Of a DNA stretch of 64,000 nt, positions 36,101-44,928 are shown in pieces (the stretch's first letter is position 1; the number at the start of each line of letters is the position of its first letter). A program made the translations under genes and the position numbers. The stretch spans positions 3,165,001 through 3,229,000 of the forward strand of contig CP021371.1 of NCBI GenBank assembly GCA_002600635.1, written 5' to 3'. Below the pieces are notes generated by a model. The model saw only the letters and a list, made by a program, of their open reading frames with translations, had not been told where the DNA came from and did no database searches. This DNA is from Rhizobium sp. ACO-34A (GTDB lineage Bacteria; Pseudomonadota; Alphaproteobacteria; Rhizobiales; Rhizobiaceae).

Positions 36101-37174
36101 CGCCTGCGAAGTGACGCTGTTGCCGTTCTCGCCGAACTGCGCAAGGCGCGCCTGGTAGATCGCCTCGACATCCACCTGAGTGGTATCCCCATAGCGTCCG
36201 CGACTGAAATTGTATTCGAGGAATTGCCGATAGGAATGGCCCACCGGTTGATAGGCGCCTTCTGCCTCCAGCATGTCGCAGAAAGCGTCATTGACGTATT
36301 CGATCATGAAGTGGTCATCGAGGATCATGACGCCGACCGGCAGCGACTTCAGCAGGCTCTCGAGATGGCCGTGCAGGGCCTCCGCCTCGGCCCGCGCCTC
36401 GATGAGCTCCCGCTCACGCATCTTCGTGGCCGTGGTGTCGGTGATGGAGCCGACGAGATAATGCTTGCCGTTGCTGGCAGTGATCCGGTTCTTCCGGGTG
36501 ATTGACGGCAGTTCGAAACCATCGACGAAACGGAACACCTGCTCCGTCTGCAGAACCTTCCCGCCCTGCAGCACCTGACTGTTTTCAGCGTGGTAGGCGC
36601 CGCCCTTGTCGCCGAAGGCTTCCCACTCGTCGGTTCCGATGAGATCGTCCCGGGCGATGTTCACGATGGCCGCATAGGCCTCGTTGGCGAAGACCATCCG
36701 GTGATCGCTGTCGCGCACGAAAGTCGCCGTCGGGATATCCTCAAGCACCATGCGCAACAATTCGCTCCGGTCGGTCGTCGACGGAACAGGCGCTGACGGC
36801 GAACGCGCCTCCACGACACGCTTCGGCATTTCCTCGGCCAGACCGAACAGGAAAATGCTGTCGTCTTCATCCAGAAAACGCTCGATCTTCAGCGCTACCC
36901 TTTCGGAGCCGCCGGGGCTGAGCACAAGCGCGCGTTCATCCTCCCCGAACACCAGGGCGCGCCGCTCACGGTCGTCGCGGTCGAGATATTCGGCGGGGCC
37001 GAAGGCTTCCTGGTCGGTTTTTCCGGTGATGGCTTGCGGGCTGACGCGCATGAAACGGGCATAGGCCTCGTTGACCGAGACATAACGCAATTCGCTGTCC
37101 TTGACGAAGGCCGGCACATCGAGCTCGGCGATCTTCTCGCAGGCTAGTCTCAGCAAATCGCCACCCGTATTCAA
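33140..37174 (-). CDS. Six-PAS hybrid sensor histidine kinase with two receiver domains
   Basis: This 1344-residue protein has no membrane span. Six PAS-type repeats run from residue 15 to about 780, with LPVPVFIRDSDRRLIFANAAY as a clear example. A HisKA domain carries the phospho-acceptor His near residue 806 (NMSHEIRTPMNGVLG). The ATPase domain (NLVGNAIKF, IEDTGIGI, GTGLGLAI) and two receivers follow, with Asp near 1096 (IIDYQMPVMNG) and 1261 (LMDVSMPVLNG). I chose a TTG start at 37174 with AGGGG upstream; a longer form from another TTG at 37291 lacks a ribosome site. The signal is presumably cytoplasmic. Confidence 0.85.
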   Translation of the reverse strand: MNTGGDLLRLACEKIAELDVPAFVKDSELRYVSVNEAYARFMRVSPQAITGKTDQEAFGPAEYLDRDDRERRALVFGEDERALVLSPGGSERVALKIERFLDEDDSIFLFGLAEEMPKRVVEARSPSAPVPSTTDRSELLRMVLEDIPTATFVRDSDHRMVFANEAYAAIVNIARDDLIGTDEWEAFGDKGGAYHAENSQVLQGGKVLQTEQVFRFVDGFELPSITRKNRITASNGKHYLVGSITDTTATKMRERELIEARAEAEALHGHLESLLKSLPVGVMILDDHFMIEYVNDAFCDMLEAEGAYQPVGHSYRQFLEYNFSRGRYGDTTQVDVEAIYQARLAQFGENGNSVTSQAETPSGRILAIRSRRLANGKILMTYSDVTQLHQREQETILYRTAIEHLPVPVFIRDSDRRLIFANAAYETMQGKPREEFHGMREDEMFPHSGKQLRAENEHVLATGESFERPQDIVLPGERPASVITRLNRIVTPDDHRYIVGSITDVSLLKARERELVEAHARAEKLYGDLLSVFQIMPVGVAILNRDMIVEFANDKCAKIWDWADDVPFEGMPFRYYCELNRQRGWLWPDMEFEEGFQKRVEEFRALKGTVVRDLAYGDGKYVLSTVTRLNDEKILLTYSDLTEVRRRELEISEARAQLERLGQVMQDATRVMSQGLVVIEDGVIIESNDALVRILGLPPVMVEKGQSWHAAFAYCARRGDFGPDAMSILRDWQETARSASGVSATFLANRTTWVQMEATVSGRGHWMVVMTDVTEIKNGEEELKVLLARSEAADKAKSEFLANMSHEIRTPMNGVLGMAELLSKSALDTRQKTFVDIIVKSGNALLTIINDILDFSRIDAGQLQLRKTPFDPVEAIEDVATLLSASASEKDIELIVRGDATVRHMVIGDAGRFRQVVTNLVGNAIKFTEKGHVLIAVSSEALAEGRTLLTVQIEDTGIGIPAEKRTSIFEKFSQVDSSSTRRHEGTGLGLAITAGLVGLFGGHIDVESELGKGSVFTVQLPFVMASERQKHNAMPVNVRNAHVLVIDDNAVNRQILTEQLTMWGFDCLAVESGPAALSILEEAAQVGVVIDALIIDYQMPVMNGVDVARLIRADRRFDASAIIFLTSMDMLGDERIFQELNVQAHLMKPARANLLRSAVIDVVRAARLRTHAGRFMAPAPARVSSPASTTPSVEAAERKEERKVPVVASACDVLIAEDNEVNQIVFRQIMQATNLSWRIVENGREAVDAWRSLSPRLILMDVSMPVLNGHQAARTIREEERALGDGQHVPIIGVTAHAQDLDQELCLAAGMDDYMSKPISPEHMQQKISQWLASQSRSALEAGE

Positions 37175-37402
37175 GAATGCACCCCTGAGACGACCATGAC
37201 TTCGAATGGTAAACGCTTGGTAACCAAAACAGCCTGCGCGACGCAGACTATTAAAACTCCGACTCGCCTGCCCACGTCCATCTTCCTCCAATATGACATG
37301 GCCACTGTTCCAGTTAAGCCAGTCATTCGTCGCAATTGGCTATGTCATTCCCAAGAGGAACCCGGATAGTATTCATGTCGAGGATGACACAATGGATAGA
37401 CC

Positions 37403-38989
37403 ATGAGCGACATTACACCGCCTGCCTTGCCCGAGACTGATACCCTCTCCGCCCCGGCCGAACGCCGGCGCCGCAGTGGTGGACGCGGTGCCGAACGGCA
37501 GCGTCCGGCAGGCGCTCCGAAATATCGCAACCTCGTCAACCGGCTGGCAAAGACCGAGATTATCGACCAGCAGGCTATCGACGACATTCACGAGGCGTCG
37601 CTGACCATTCTCGAGGAAATCGGCATGGACGTCATCCTGCCGGAAGCGCGAGAAATCATGCGCCGGGCCGGAGCCTCGGTGACCGAAGGAACGGAGCGGG
37701 TCCGCTTCGACCGCGGCCTCATCATGGACATGATCGCCTCGGCGCCGTCGCAGTTCACGCTCCACGCGCGCAACCCCGCCCGCAATGTCGCAATCGGCGG
37801 CAACAATCTGGTCTTCGCCCAGATTGCATCGGCTCCCTTCGTCGCCGACCGCGAGGGCGGCCGCCGAGCCGGGAACCAGGAAGATTACCGCAAGCTCGTC
37901 AAGCTCGCCCAGTGCTACGACGTCATCCACACCACCGGCGGCTATCCGGTGGAACCGGTCGACATCCACGCCTCGATCCGCCACCTCGACTGCCTGTCGG
38001 ATCTGGCCAAGCTCACCGACAAGCCATTCCACGCCTATTCGCTCGGCCGCCAGCGCAATCTCGACGGGCTGGAAATCGCCCGCATCGCCCGCGGCATCAC
38101 CGCCGAACAGATGGAACTGGAGCCGTCGCTCTTCACCATCATCAACTCGTCGTCGCCGCTCAGGCTCGACGGCCCGATGCTTCAGGGCATCATCGAGATG
38201 TCTTCCCGCAACCAGGTGGTCGTCATCACCCCGTTCACGCTTGCAGGCGCCATGGCGCCGGTGACGATTGCCGGAGCGCTCGTTCAACAGAACGCCGAGG
38301 CCCTGTGCGGCATCGCCTTCACCCAGATGGTGCGCAAGGGCGCGCCGGTGATGTATGGCGGCTTCACCTCGAATGTCGACATGAAGACCGGAGCCCCGGC
38401 TTTCGGCACGCCGGAATACATGAAGGCCGTCGTCGCCGGCGGACAGCTCGCCCGCCGCTACGGCATTCCCTACCGCACCTCGAACACCAACGCCTCCAAC
38501 ACCCTCGACGCGCAGGCGGCCTACGAATCGGCGCTGTCGCTCTGGGCGCTGACGCAGGGCGGCGGCAATTTCATCATGCATGCCGCCGGCTGGACGGAAG
38601 GCGGCCTTACCGCCTCCTTCGAAAAGTTCATCCTCGACGTCGACATGCTGCAGATGGTCGCCGAATTCCTGACGCCGCTCGATGTCAGCGCCGATGCGCT
38701 GGCGCTCGACGCCGTGCGCGACGTCGGCCCCGGCGGACACTTCTTCGGAACGGCCCACACGCTCGCCCGTTACGAGAGCGCCTTCTATTCGCCGCTCCTC
38801 TCCGACTGGCGCAACTACGAGACATGGACGGAAGCCGGCCGCCCGACCACCTACGATCACGCCAACCGCATCTACAAGGAAGCGCTCGCCCGCTACGAGC
38901 GCCCGCCGATCGATCCCGCAATCGAGGAGGAACTCGATGCCTTCGTGGCGAAGCGCAAGGCAGAAGGCGGCGTCGCCACCGACTTCTGA
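37403..38989 (+). CDS. MttB-family (trimethylamine/betaine) methyltransferase
   Basis: The 528-residue protein belongs to the trimethylamine methyltransferase family (COG5598): an RYRNLVN-like start, RRAGNQEDYRKLVKLAQ, NSSSPLRLDGPML, TQMVRKGAPVMYGGF, and GGNFIMHAAGWTEGGL. There is no in-frame amber codon, so it is the non-pyrrolysine type, like glycine betaine methyltransferases. No corrinoid protein gene is adjacent, so the methyl acceptor is unclear. The basic N terminus (ERRRRSGGRGAERQR) is a common rhizobial extension. Confidence 0.85.
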   Translation: MSDITPPALPETDTLSAPAERRRRSGGRGAERQRPAGAPKYRNLVNRLAKTEIIDQQAIDDIHEASLTILEEIGMDVILPEAREIMRRAGASVTEGTERVRFDRGLIMDMIASAPSQFTLHARNPARNVAIGGNNLVFAQIASAPFVADREGGRRAGNQEDYRKLVKLAQCYDVIHTTGGYPVEPVDIHASIRHLDCLSDLAKLTDKPFHAYSLGRQRNLDGLEIARIARGITAEQMELEPSLFTIINSSSPLRLDGPMLQGIIEMSSRNQVVVITPFTLAGAMAPVTIAGALVQQNAEALCGIAFTQMVRKGAPVMYGGFTSNVDMKTGAPAFGTPEYMKAVVAGGQLARRYGIPYRTSNTNASNTLDAQAAYESALSLWALTQGGGNFIMHAAGWTEGGLTASFEKFILDVDMLQMVAEFLTPLDVSADALALDAVRDVGPGGHFFGTAHTLARYESAFYSPLLSDWRNYETWTEAGRPTTYDHANRIYKEALARYERPPIDPAIEEELDAFVAKRKAEGGVATDF

Positions 38990-39673
38990 TCAGCCGGCCT
39001 GCAGCCGCTCCAGATAGACGTCATAGGTCTGGTGCGGCTGAAGTTCGAACCGCTCGGCCGACACCTTCCACGCCTCCACCCGGTCCAGGCGAAAATCGCG
39101 GAAGTCTCCGCGCTTCTCGCACCATGCCGTCATCAGCCACAGCGCCCCGAAGGCGCTGAGCACCAGCGGCCAGACGGTCCGCTCGCTGCGTTCTCCCGTC
39201 AGGGCATGATAGGAGATCCACGCCTTGCGCCGTGCCGAAAGCGCGCCCCTGATATCTCCGAGGCAGGCCGGAGGCGCAGGCTGCGCCGCCGAACGGAAGG
39301 CATGGATCTGAGCGCTGGCAAGCCGCGCGGCATGCTCCGGCGGCAGGAGACCGACGATCTTCTCGCGTGCCTCGCGGGCAGCCTGACCGAGCCGCGGATC
39401 GCCGAGGATCTGCGCCGCCTGCAGGCCAAAGGCCAATGCCTCTAGCTGCTCGAAGGTGAAGGTCAGCGGCGGCGCATCGAAAGCCTCCCGCAGCATGTAG
39501 CCGACGCCACGCTCCCCTTCGATCGGCGCGCCTGACGCCATCAGGTGCTGCATGTCACGATAGATCGTGCGCGGCGCCACCTCCATCTTCACGGCGATCT
39601 CGTCGGCCGTCATGGCGCGCCCGGTGGAGCGCATCAGCTGAATGATCCGGAACAGGCGGTCGGCGGGACGCAT
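38990..39673 (-). CDS. YafY-type HTH/WYL transcriptional regulator
   Basis: The 227-residue protein has an N-terminal DeoR-like winged helix (RLFRIIQLMRSTGRAMTADEIAVKMEVAPRTIYRDMQHL) and a C-terminal WYL-type ligand domain (WISYHALTGERSERTVWPLVL, then LMTAWCEKRGDFRDFRLDRV). It is divergent from the small monooxygenase-like gene at 39759 and probably controls it. Its stop abuts that of the MttB gene. Confidence 0.88.
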   Translation of the reverse strand: MRPADRLFRIIQLMRSTGRAMTADEIAVKMEVAPRTIYRDMQHLMASGAPIEGERGVGYMLREAFDAPPLTFTFEQLEALAFGLQAAQILGDPRLGQAAREAREKIVGLLPPEHAARLASAQIHAFRSAAQPAPPACLGDIRGALSARRKAWISYHALTGERSERTVWPLVLSAFGALWLMTAWCEKRGDFRDFRLDRVEAWKVSAERFELQPHQTYDVYLERLQAG

Positions 39674-39758
39674 GATCGAGCCTCGGTGATTGCAATGGCC
39701 ATAAGGCTGTCAGTAGGCGTGTGATAGGTCAAGCGCATCGACAGACAAGGAGCATCCC

Positions 39759-40073
39759 ATGACCGATATCGCCATGACCGACACCACCATTTTCGAAATC
39801 GCTGTCTGCACTATCGCCGACGAACCGGAGGCGGAAAAGGCACGGAAAGCCGCAATGGAAGCCGTTCGTCATTACCCCGGTTTCATAAGCTGGCAGGCCC
39901 TTACGGCGAACGACCGGCCGGAACAGATCGCCGACATCGTGGAATGGGCGAACAAGGAAGCCGCCGACGCCGCTGCGGAGAAAGTGCGGACCGATCCGGC
40001 CTTCGCATCATACATGGCGGCGATTGCCTCCATCTTACTGATGCGGCATTTTCACACCAGCCACAGCCTCTGA
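39759..40073 (+). CDS. Small antibiotic-biosynthesis-monooxygenase-like (ABM) protein
   Basis: The 104-residue protein fits the dimeric alpha/beta-barrel fold: IFEIAVCTIADEPEAEKARKAAMEAVRHYPGFISWQAL, DRPEQIADIVEWANKEAADAA. Such proteins are often partners of YafY/WYL regulators. A second Met (MTDTTIF) five codons in is also possible as the start. Function unknown. Confidence 0.65.
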   Translation: MTDIAMTDTTIFEIAVCTIADEPEAEKARKAAMEAVRHYPGFISWQALTANDRPEQIADIVEWANKEAADAAAEKVRTDPAFASYMAAIASILLMRHFHTSHSL

Positions 40074-40078
40074 GCGCC

Positions 40079-41188
40079 ATGCCCGAACCGTTGAAAAACC
40101 TGATCGGAGAAACCGTTATCCGCGATACAGCCACGGCGCTGTCGCGGGCGTGGCCGGAGTTCGATCTCCAGTCCTTCCTGGCGGAAATCCTGCCGGATCT
40201 CGACAGCCTTGAACTGATGCAGCGCAGCCAGTCGGTCGCCACCACCATGACCCGGCTGCTGCCACAGGAGTTTGCGAAAAGCGCCGTCATCTTGCGGGAC
40301 TGCCTGCCCGGCGACAACCGGCCCGGCCTGAGCGGCTGGGCCTTGCTGGCCTTCAACCAGTATATCGGCGCGAACGGCCTACAGCATTTTGAAACGTCGC
40401 TCGACCTTCTGAAGGCGCTGACGCCGCATTTCACCGCGGAATTCGGCATCCGCCCGTTCATCGCCGCCGACCGGCAACGGGCGCTGTCGATCATTTCCGG
40501 CTGGATCTCCGATCCGAACCATCATGTGCGGCGTCTTGCCAGCGAAGGCACCCGCCCTCGCCTGCCCTGGGCCATGCGGTTGCCGGAACTGGTCCGCGAC
40601 CCGTCGCCCCTGATGCCGATCCTGATCCCGCTCCTCGACGACCCCGAGGATTACGTTCGCCGCTCGGTGGCAAACAGCCTCAACGACATCGCCAAGGATC
40701 ACCCCGATCTCGTCGCGGATTTCGTGGCGCGCCACCGACAGGACGCCTCGCCGGAACGGTTGTGGCTGCTGCGACATGCATCGCGGACGCTGGTCAAGAA
40801 AGGGCATGCCGGGGCGCTCGCAAGCTTCGGCTTCGAAGCCGCGGAAGATATCGCCGCCGGTTTATCGTTGAGGCAGGCCGAGATCGGCTTTCCCGGAACT
40901 CTCGAATTTGCCGTCCGGCTTTCGAACGGATCGGACAAGGCCCAGCGTCTGTTGATCGACTACGCGATCCATCATCGCAGGAAGGACGGTTCGCTTTCGC
41001 CGAAAGTCTTCAAGGGCACAAGCCTGACGCTCGGACCGGGTGAAGCCACAGATCTCGACCGCCGTCATGCCTTCCGCCCAATCACCACCCGCGTCTACTA
41101 TCCCGGTCTTCACCGGCTGGAACTGCTGGTGAACGGCTCTCTCCTCGCTTCAGCCGAATTTCATCTCGACATGAAGGAAGACCGGTAA
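40079..41188 (+). CDS. DNA alkylation repair protein (HEAT-repeat glycosylase family)
   Basis: The 369-residue protein matches the AlkC/AlkD superfamily: SDPNHHVRRLASEGTRPRLPWAMRL and PILIPLLDDPEDYVRRSVANSLNDIAKDHPD are HEAT-like repeats. The C-terminal 100 residues (LEFAVRLSNGSDKAQRLLIDYAIHHRRKDG, then FRPITTRVYYPGLHRLELLVNG) look like an Ig-like extension, as seen in some AlkC subgroups. It would excise methylated purines. It begins six bases after the ABM gene, so the two may be co-transcribed. Confidence 0.82.
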   Translation: MPEPLKNLIGETVIRDTATALSRAWPEFDLQSFLAEILPDLDSLELMQRSQSVATTMTRLLPQEFAKSAVILRDCLPGDNRPGLSGWALLAFNQYIGANGLQHFETSLDLLKALTPHFTAEFGIRPFIAADRQRALSIISGWISDPNHHVRRLASEGTRPRLPWAMRLPELVRDPSPLMPILIPLLDDPEDYVRRSVANSLNDIAKDHPDLVADFVARHRQDASPERLWLLRHASRTLVKKGHAGALASFGFEAAEDIAAGLSLRQAEIGFPGTLEFAVRLSNGSDKAQRLLIDYAIHHRRKDGSLSPKVFKGTSLTLGPGEATDLDRRHAFRPITTRVYYPGLHRLELLVNGSLLASAEFHLDMKEDR

Positions 41189-41209
41189 GGGATTCTGACA
41201 TAACGCAAA

Positions 41210-41235
41210 ACCCGGACGGCTCTCGCCGCCCGGGT
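41210..41235. terminator. Bidirectional terminator hairpin
   Basis: ACCCGG-A-CGGC pairs with GCCG-C-CCGGGT around a TCTC loop. It separates the convergent alkylation-repair and cytochrome genes. Confidence 0.65.
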
Positions 41236-41283
41236 CTTCTTCCCGGCCGCGTTCACGCAATAACCACTGCCGGCCGAAAAAGC

Positions 41284-41856
41284 TCAATCGCGGCGCTTCC
41301 AACCGGTCACCATGGCGCGCACGAGGTTTTCCCGGTGCTCGATGCTGGCGAGCACCACACCGGCGATATGCAGGGCGACCAGCCCGAGCGTTGCGTAGAC
41401 GAGTGTCTTGTGGGTTTCCTCGACCCATTCGACGCCCCAATAGGCGTCCGTGGTCTGCATGTAGCCCGTGGTGACGATACCGGCGACCATCACCAGCAGC
41501 GCAAACACCATGGCCCCACCGGCCGGGTTATGTCCGATATAGCGCTTTGCCCGCATTCCGGCCGTATCCGCCAGAAAACGCAGCACCGTGAACGGACTGT
41601 AGATGAAGTTCGCGAACCGGGCATGTTCCGAACCGAAAAGGCCCCAAAGGACGCGGATGACGACAAGCCCACCGATGATGTAGCCGGATACGATATGGGC
41701 CAATTTCCATTCATCGCCCGTGAAGAAGGAAAAGGCGAAGAAGCCGACCAGCGACCAATGGAACAGCCGGACGACGGGATCCCAGACCTTGATCCGCGCC
41801 GGCCGCATGTCGCGGCCGGTCACGGCGCCGGGCATTTGCTCAGCGGCTTCCGACAT
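41284..41856 (-). CDS. Cytochrome b561 family protein
   Basis: This 190-residue membrane protein has four spans with heme-ligand histidines: VWDPVVRLFHWSLVGFFAF, KLAHIVSGYIIGG, KTLVYATLGLVALHIAGVV. It is a di-heme cytochrome b of the Ni-Fe hydrogenase/b561 type. Its start overlaps the PepSY gene stop (TGATG), and it probably carries electrons to an unidentified partner. Confidence 0.85.
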   Translation of the reverse strand: MSEAAEQMPGAVTGRDMRPARIKVWDPVVRLFHWSLVGFFAFSFFTGDEWKLAHIVSGYIIGGLVVIRVLWGLFGSEHARFANFIYSPFTVLRFLADTAGMRAKRYIGHNPAGGAMVFALLVMVAGIVTTGYMQTTDAYWGVEWVEETHKTLVYATLGLVALHIAGVVLASIEHRENLVRAMVTGWKRRD

Positions 41857-42131
41857 CAATCGTCTCCGTCGGCACCGACCTGGGCGCCGGTTTCCGGATT
41901 GAAGATCACCTCGACCTTCTTGCCGTCCTTGATGCCGTAGACTTCATAGCAACCCTTTTCGACCTTGACCTGGCGGACGTCATAACCGAGTTCGGTGGCC
42001 TTGGCCTTCAGGGCGTCCTTGCTCATCCACTTGTCCTGCGGAACGGAGCCGCATTTGCCACCTTCCTCGGCATGGGCGATCCCGCCAAAAACGGCGGCTG
42101 CGAAAAGGGTGGCAACGAGGGTCTTCTTCAT
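41856..42131 (-). CDS. Periplasmic PepSY-domain protein
   Basis: The 91-residue protein has a signal peptide (MKKTLVATLFAAAVFGGIAHA) and a PepSY-like fold (KDALKAKATELGYDVRQVKVEKGCYEVYGIKDGKKVEVIFNPETG). It is translationally coupled with the cytochrome b561 gene and divergent from a second PepSY gene plus two-component system. That is a recurring context for sensing or redox control at the envelope. Confidence 0.82.
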   Translation of the reverse strand: MKKTLVATLFAAAVFGGIAHAEEGGKCGSVPQDKWMSKDALKAKATELGYDVRQVKVEKGCYEVYGIKDGKKVEVIFNPETGAQVGADGDD

Positions 42132-42266
42132 CGGAAAATGTCCTTCAATGAACCGGCCGGGCACCATTGCTCCGAACCGTTGGCGGCAAGCTAGTCGAAG
42201 GGGGCTGAGCGATAGCTGACGAAGAATGTCAGCGAAATTTCAGCTTGCCGGTGATATTCAGGACCG

Positions 42267-42635
42267 ATGAAGTTCACGCGCGGATCAGGCTCGGGATGGT
42301 TGGTGGCAACGGCTGCGGCATGCCTGCTGCTGCCGGGGTTCGTCCTTGGCCATGCCGGCGGCGTCCATGCCGAGGAAGACCATTTCCATGCCGACACCGA
42401 CGACGACCGGGATCGCATCCGCGAGAGCGTCGAGAAAGGCGAGATCAAATCGCTGGCGGACCTTCGCCGCATCGTTCTCGACCGGGTAAGCGGCAAGATC
42501 GTTTCGACCGAGATCGACCGGAAGGACAAGCGCCTCATCTACGAATTCCGCGTTCTCAGCACTGCGGGACGGCTGGTGGAGGTCGAAGTCGATGCCGCCT
42601 CCGGCCTCATACGCGAGATCGAGAACCAAGAATGA
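42267..42635 (+). CDS. Secreted PepSY-domain protein
   Basis: The 122-residue product has a signal peptide (GWLVATAAACLLLPGFVLGHA), a His/Asp-rich stretch (HAEEDHFHADTDDDRDR) that could bind metal, and a PepSY-like C terminus (LADLRRIVLDRVSGKIVSTEIDRKDKRLIYEFRVL). It overlaps the response-regulator gene by ATGA. Confidence 0.8.
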   Translation: MKFTRGSGSGWLVATAAACLLLPGFVLGHAGGVHAEEDHFHADTDDDRDRIRESVEKGEIKSLADLRRIVLDRVSGKIVSTEIDRKDKRLIYEFRVLSTAGRLVEVEVDAASGLIREIENQE

Positions 42636-43297
42636 GGATCCTGCTGATCGAAGACGACATGCTGATCGCCCGCGACGTGATCTCCAATCTGGAGCGGGCG
42701 GGCTTCGTGGTCCTGCATGAGAAGGACGGCGAAGCCGGCTGGTTCACCGGCGATACCGAGGATTTCGCCGCCATCGTGCTCGATCTCGGCCTGCCGGGAA
42801 TGGACGGCCTGTCGGTCCTGAAACGCTGGCGCGGCTCCGGCCGCATGACGCCGGTGCTGATCCTGACCGCACGCGGCAACTGGCAGGAGCGCGTGGAAGG
42901 CATCGACGCCGGCGCCGACGACTATCTCACCAAGCCCTTCCAGATGGCCGAACTGCTGGCGAGACTGCGCGCCATCATTCGCCGCAGCGCCGGGCAGGCC
43001 AACCCGGTCATCACCACCGGAGGCCTCTCCATCGACACCCGCACGAAGGCCGTCATGCATGATGGTCTCCCAGTCGACCTGACGCCGCTCGAATACCGCT
43101 GTCTCGCCTTCCTCGCCCATAACCGGGAACGCAACGTTTCCCAGATGGAACTGACGGAACAGCTCTACGCCCAGGATTTCGAACGCGACAGCAACTCGGT
43201 CGAAGTGCTCGTCGGACGCCTGCGCCGCAAACTCGGCAAGGAGGTCATCACCACGCGGCGCGGCTATGGCTACCGGATCGGCGGGAACGACGGATGA
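42632..43297 (+). CDS. OmpR/PhoP-type response regulator
   Basis: The 221-residue regulator has a receiver with phospho-acceptor Asp in VLDLGLPGMDG and Lys in LTKPFQM, and a winged-helix output domain ending VEVLVGRLRRKLGKEVITTRRGYGYRI. It is coupled to the sensor kinase by ATGA overlap and probably controls the PepSY/cytochrome divergon. Confidence 0.93.
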   Translation: MRILLIEDDMLIARDVISNLERAGFVVLHEKDGEAGWFTGDTEDFAAIVLDLGLPGMDGLSVLKRWRGSGRMTPVLILTARGNWQERVEGIDAGADDYLTKPFQMAELLARLRAIIRRSAGQANPVITTGGLSIDTRTKAVMHDGLPVDLTPLEYRCLAFLAHNRERNVSQMELTEQLYAQDFERDSNSVEVLVGRLRRKLGKEVITTRRGYGYRIGGNDG

Positions 43298-44640
43298 TGC
43301 AGTCGATCCGCGGCCGTTTCCTGCTGGTCTCGCTGGTCAGCGTCGCACTGGCGCTGGTCATGGCAAGCGTCGTGCTCGTCTCGCTGTTCACCCGCAATCT
43401 GGAAACCCGGATCGATGACGAACTGACCGGCCATATCGGCAACATCGCCGGCGCACTGCGCTTTGCCGCGGATGGCACCCTGCAACTGCCGGAGCGACCT
43501 GTCGACCGCCGGTTCGAGGAACCCTATGGCGGTCTTTACTGGCAGGTGGAAGACGATGCCAGAAAAAGTGAGCTGCGCTCCGCATCCCTTTGGGATTATT
43601 CGCTTCCTCTGCCCGAGGACGAACAGGAAACAGGCGCGATCCATCGCTATCGATTGCCGGGACCGGAGGGCTCCGACCTGATCGTGCAGGAACGCAAGAT
43701 CGTCTTTGCAGCGCCTGACGGACGCCGCGCAATCCGTGTCGCAGCAGCCATCGACGGATCGGTCGTCGCGGATGCGCGCCGCGCCTTCGCCTTCGACATC
43801 ATTCCCTACATGGTGGCGCTCGCTGTCTTCCTGATCGCGGCTTCGCTGGCGCAGCTTACTTACGGCCTGAGGCCGATCTCCTCGGTCAGCGAGGGCCTCA
43901 ACCGCATTCGGGAACGCGGGGCGGAAAGACTGACCGGCCCCTTCCCGCGGGAACTGCGCGGCGTCGTCGCTGCCGTCAACCAGTTGCTCGACGCCCAGTC
44001 ACGCCTGATTGACAAGGCAAGGGCGCGCGCCGCCGATCTCGCCCACGGCCTGAAGACGCCGCTGACCGTCCTGTCGAACGACGCCGCAACACTGAGGGAA
44101 CGCGGCGACACGAAGATGGCCGACGAACTCTCCCATTTCGCGGGCGTGATGAAAGCTCACATAGAACATGAACTGACGCGCAGCCGCATCGCGGCCAGCG
44201 CCGACCTGCGCAAGTCCAACGCCAACCTCGCCACCTCGCTCGACATCATCGTGCGGACCTTGAAGCGCACTCCGCGCGGCGAGGAACTGACATGGAACAT
44301 CGAGGTCCCCACGGGCATCGAGGTCGGCGTCGATCCGCTCGACCTGCAGGAAATGCTCGGCAACATTCTCGACAACGCGGTCAAATGGGGCCGTTCCAGC
44401 ATCCACGTCCGTGCTGAGAAGCGGGACGGACGGCCAGTCCTTGCCATCGAGGACGATGGCCCCGGCGCCGATCCCGCCGGGCTTCTGACGATCATGCAGC
44501 GCGGCACACGACTCGATCTGAAGACACCCGGAACAGGCATCGGCCTCGCCATCGTCCGCGACATCGCAGACGTCTATGGCCTCGGCATCGAGGCTGAAAA
44601 CGTTGCAGCAGGCGGCTTCCGTGTCACCATTCGCTTCTGA
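43294..44640 (+). CDS. Sensor histidine kinase (PhoQ-like)
   Basis: The 448-residue kinase has two membrane spans (LLVSLVSVALALVMASVVLVSLF and YMVALAVFLIAASLAQLTYGL) flanking a periplasmic sensor. A HAMP segment follows, then a HisKA with His in DLAHGLKTPLTVLSND and an ATPase domain (NILDNAVKW, DDGPGADP, GTGIGLAIV). It is the partner of the preceding regulator. Confidence 0.92.
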   Translation: MMQSIRGRFLLVSLVSVALALVMASVVLVSLFTRNLETRIDDELTGHIGNIAGALRFAADGTLQLPERPVDRRFEEPYGGLYWQVEDDARKSELRSASLWDYSLPLPEDEQETGAIHRYRLPGPEGSDLIVQERKIVFAAPDGRRAIRVAAAIDGSVVADARRAFAFDIIPYMVALAVFLIAASLAQLTYGLRPISSVSEGLNRIRERGAERLTGPFPRELRGVVAAVNQLLDAQSRLIDKARARAADLAHGLKTPLTVLSNDAATLRERGDTKMADELSHFAGVMKAHIEHELTRSRIAASADLRKSNANLATSLDIIVRTLKRTPRGEELTWNIEVPTGIEVGVDPLDLQEMLGNILDNAVKWGRSSIHVRAEKRDGRPVLAIEDDGPGADPAGLLTIMQRGTRLDLKTPGTGIGLAIVRDIADVYGLGIEAENVAAGGFRVTIRF

Positions 44641-44928
44641 CGGCTTCGCTGCATTGCAAAAACATTTCTTGACTTTCAGCAGGGAAAGGCCCATTTGCAG
44701 GAACAGCTTTCACCTTCCGGCCGCCGCGTGAGCGTGCCCAGCGACAACTGAGACGCGAAGAAGGCAAGGCGCAGGATATGACACGGCCGCTCAAGCGGCG
44801 CATGCGCTGGAAAGATTTTCCAACTTACAAGTTCCCATTTCACGCGGGGTTCTTGACGCTACGAACAGGCTGCATCGCAGAGCGCGATGCAGTTCGATGG
44901 CTCGTGGCGCCCCCGAAAGGTACTGACA

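Noticed and set aside
33662..36505. A 947-codon open frame on the plus strand
   Set aside because: It is the antisense shadow of the PAS hybrid kinase; the minus frame has continuous recognised domains, the plus frame has none.
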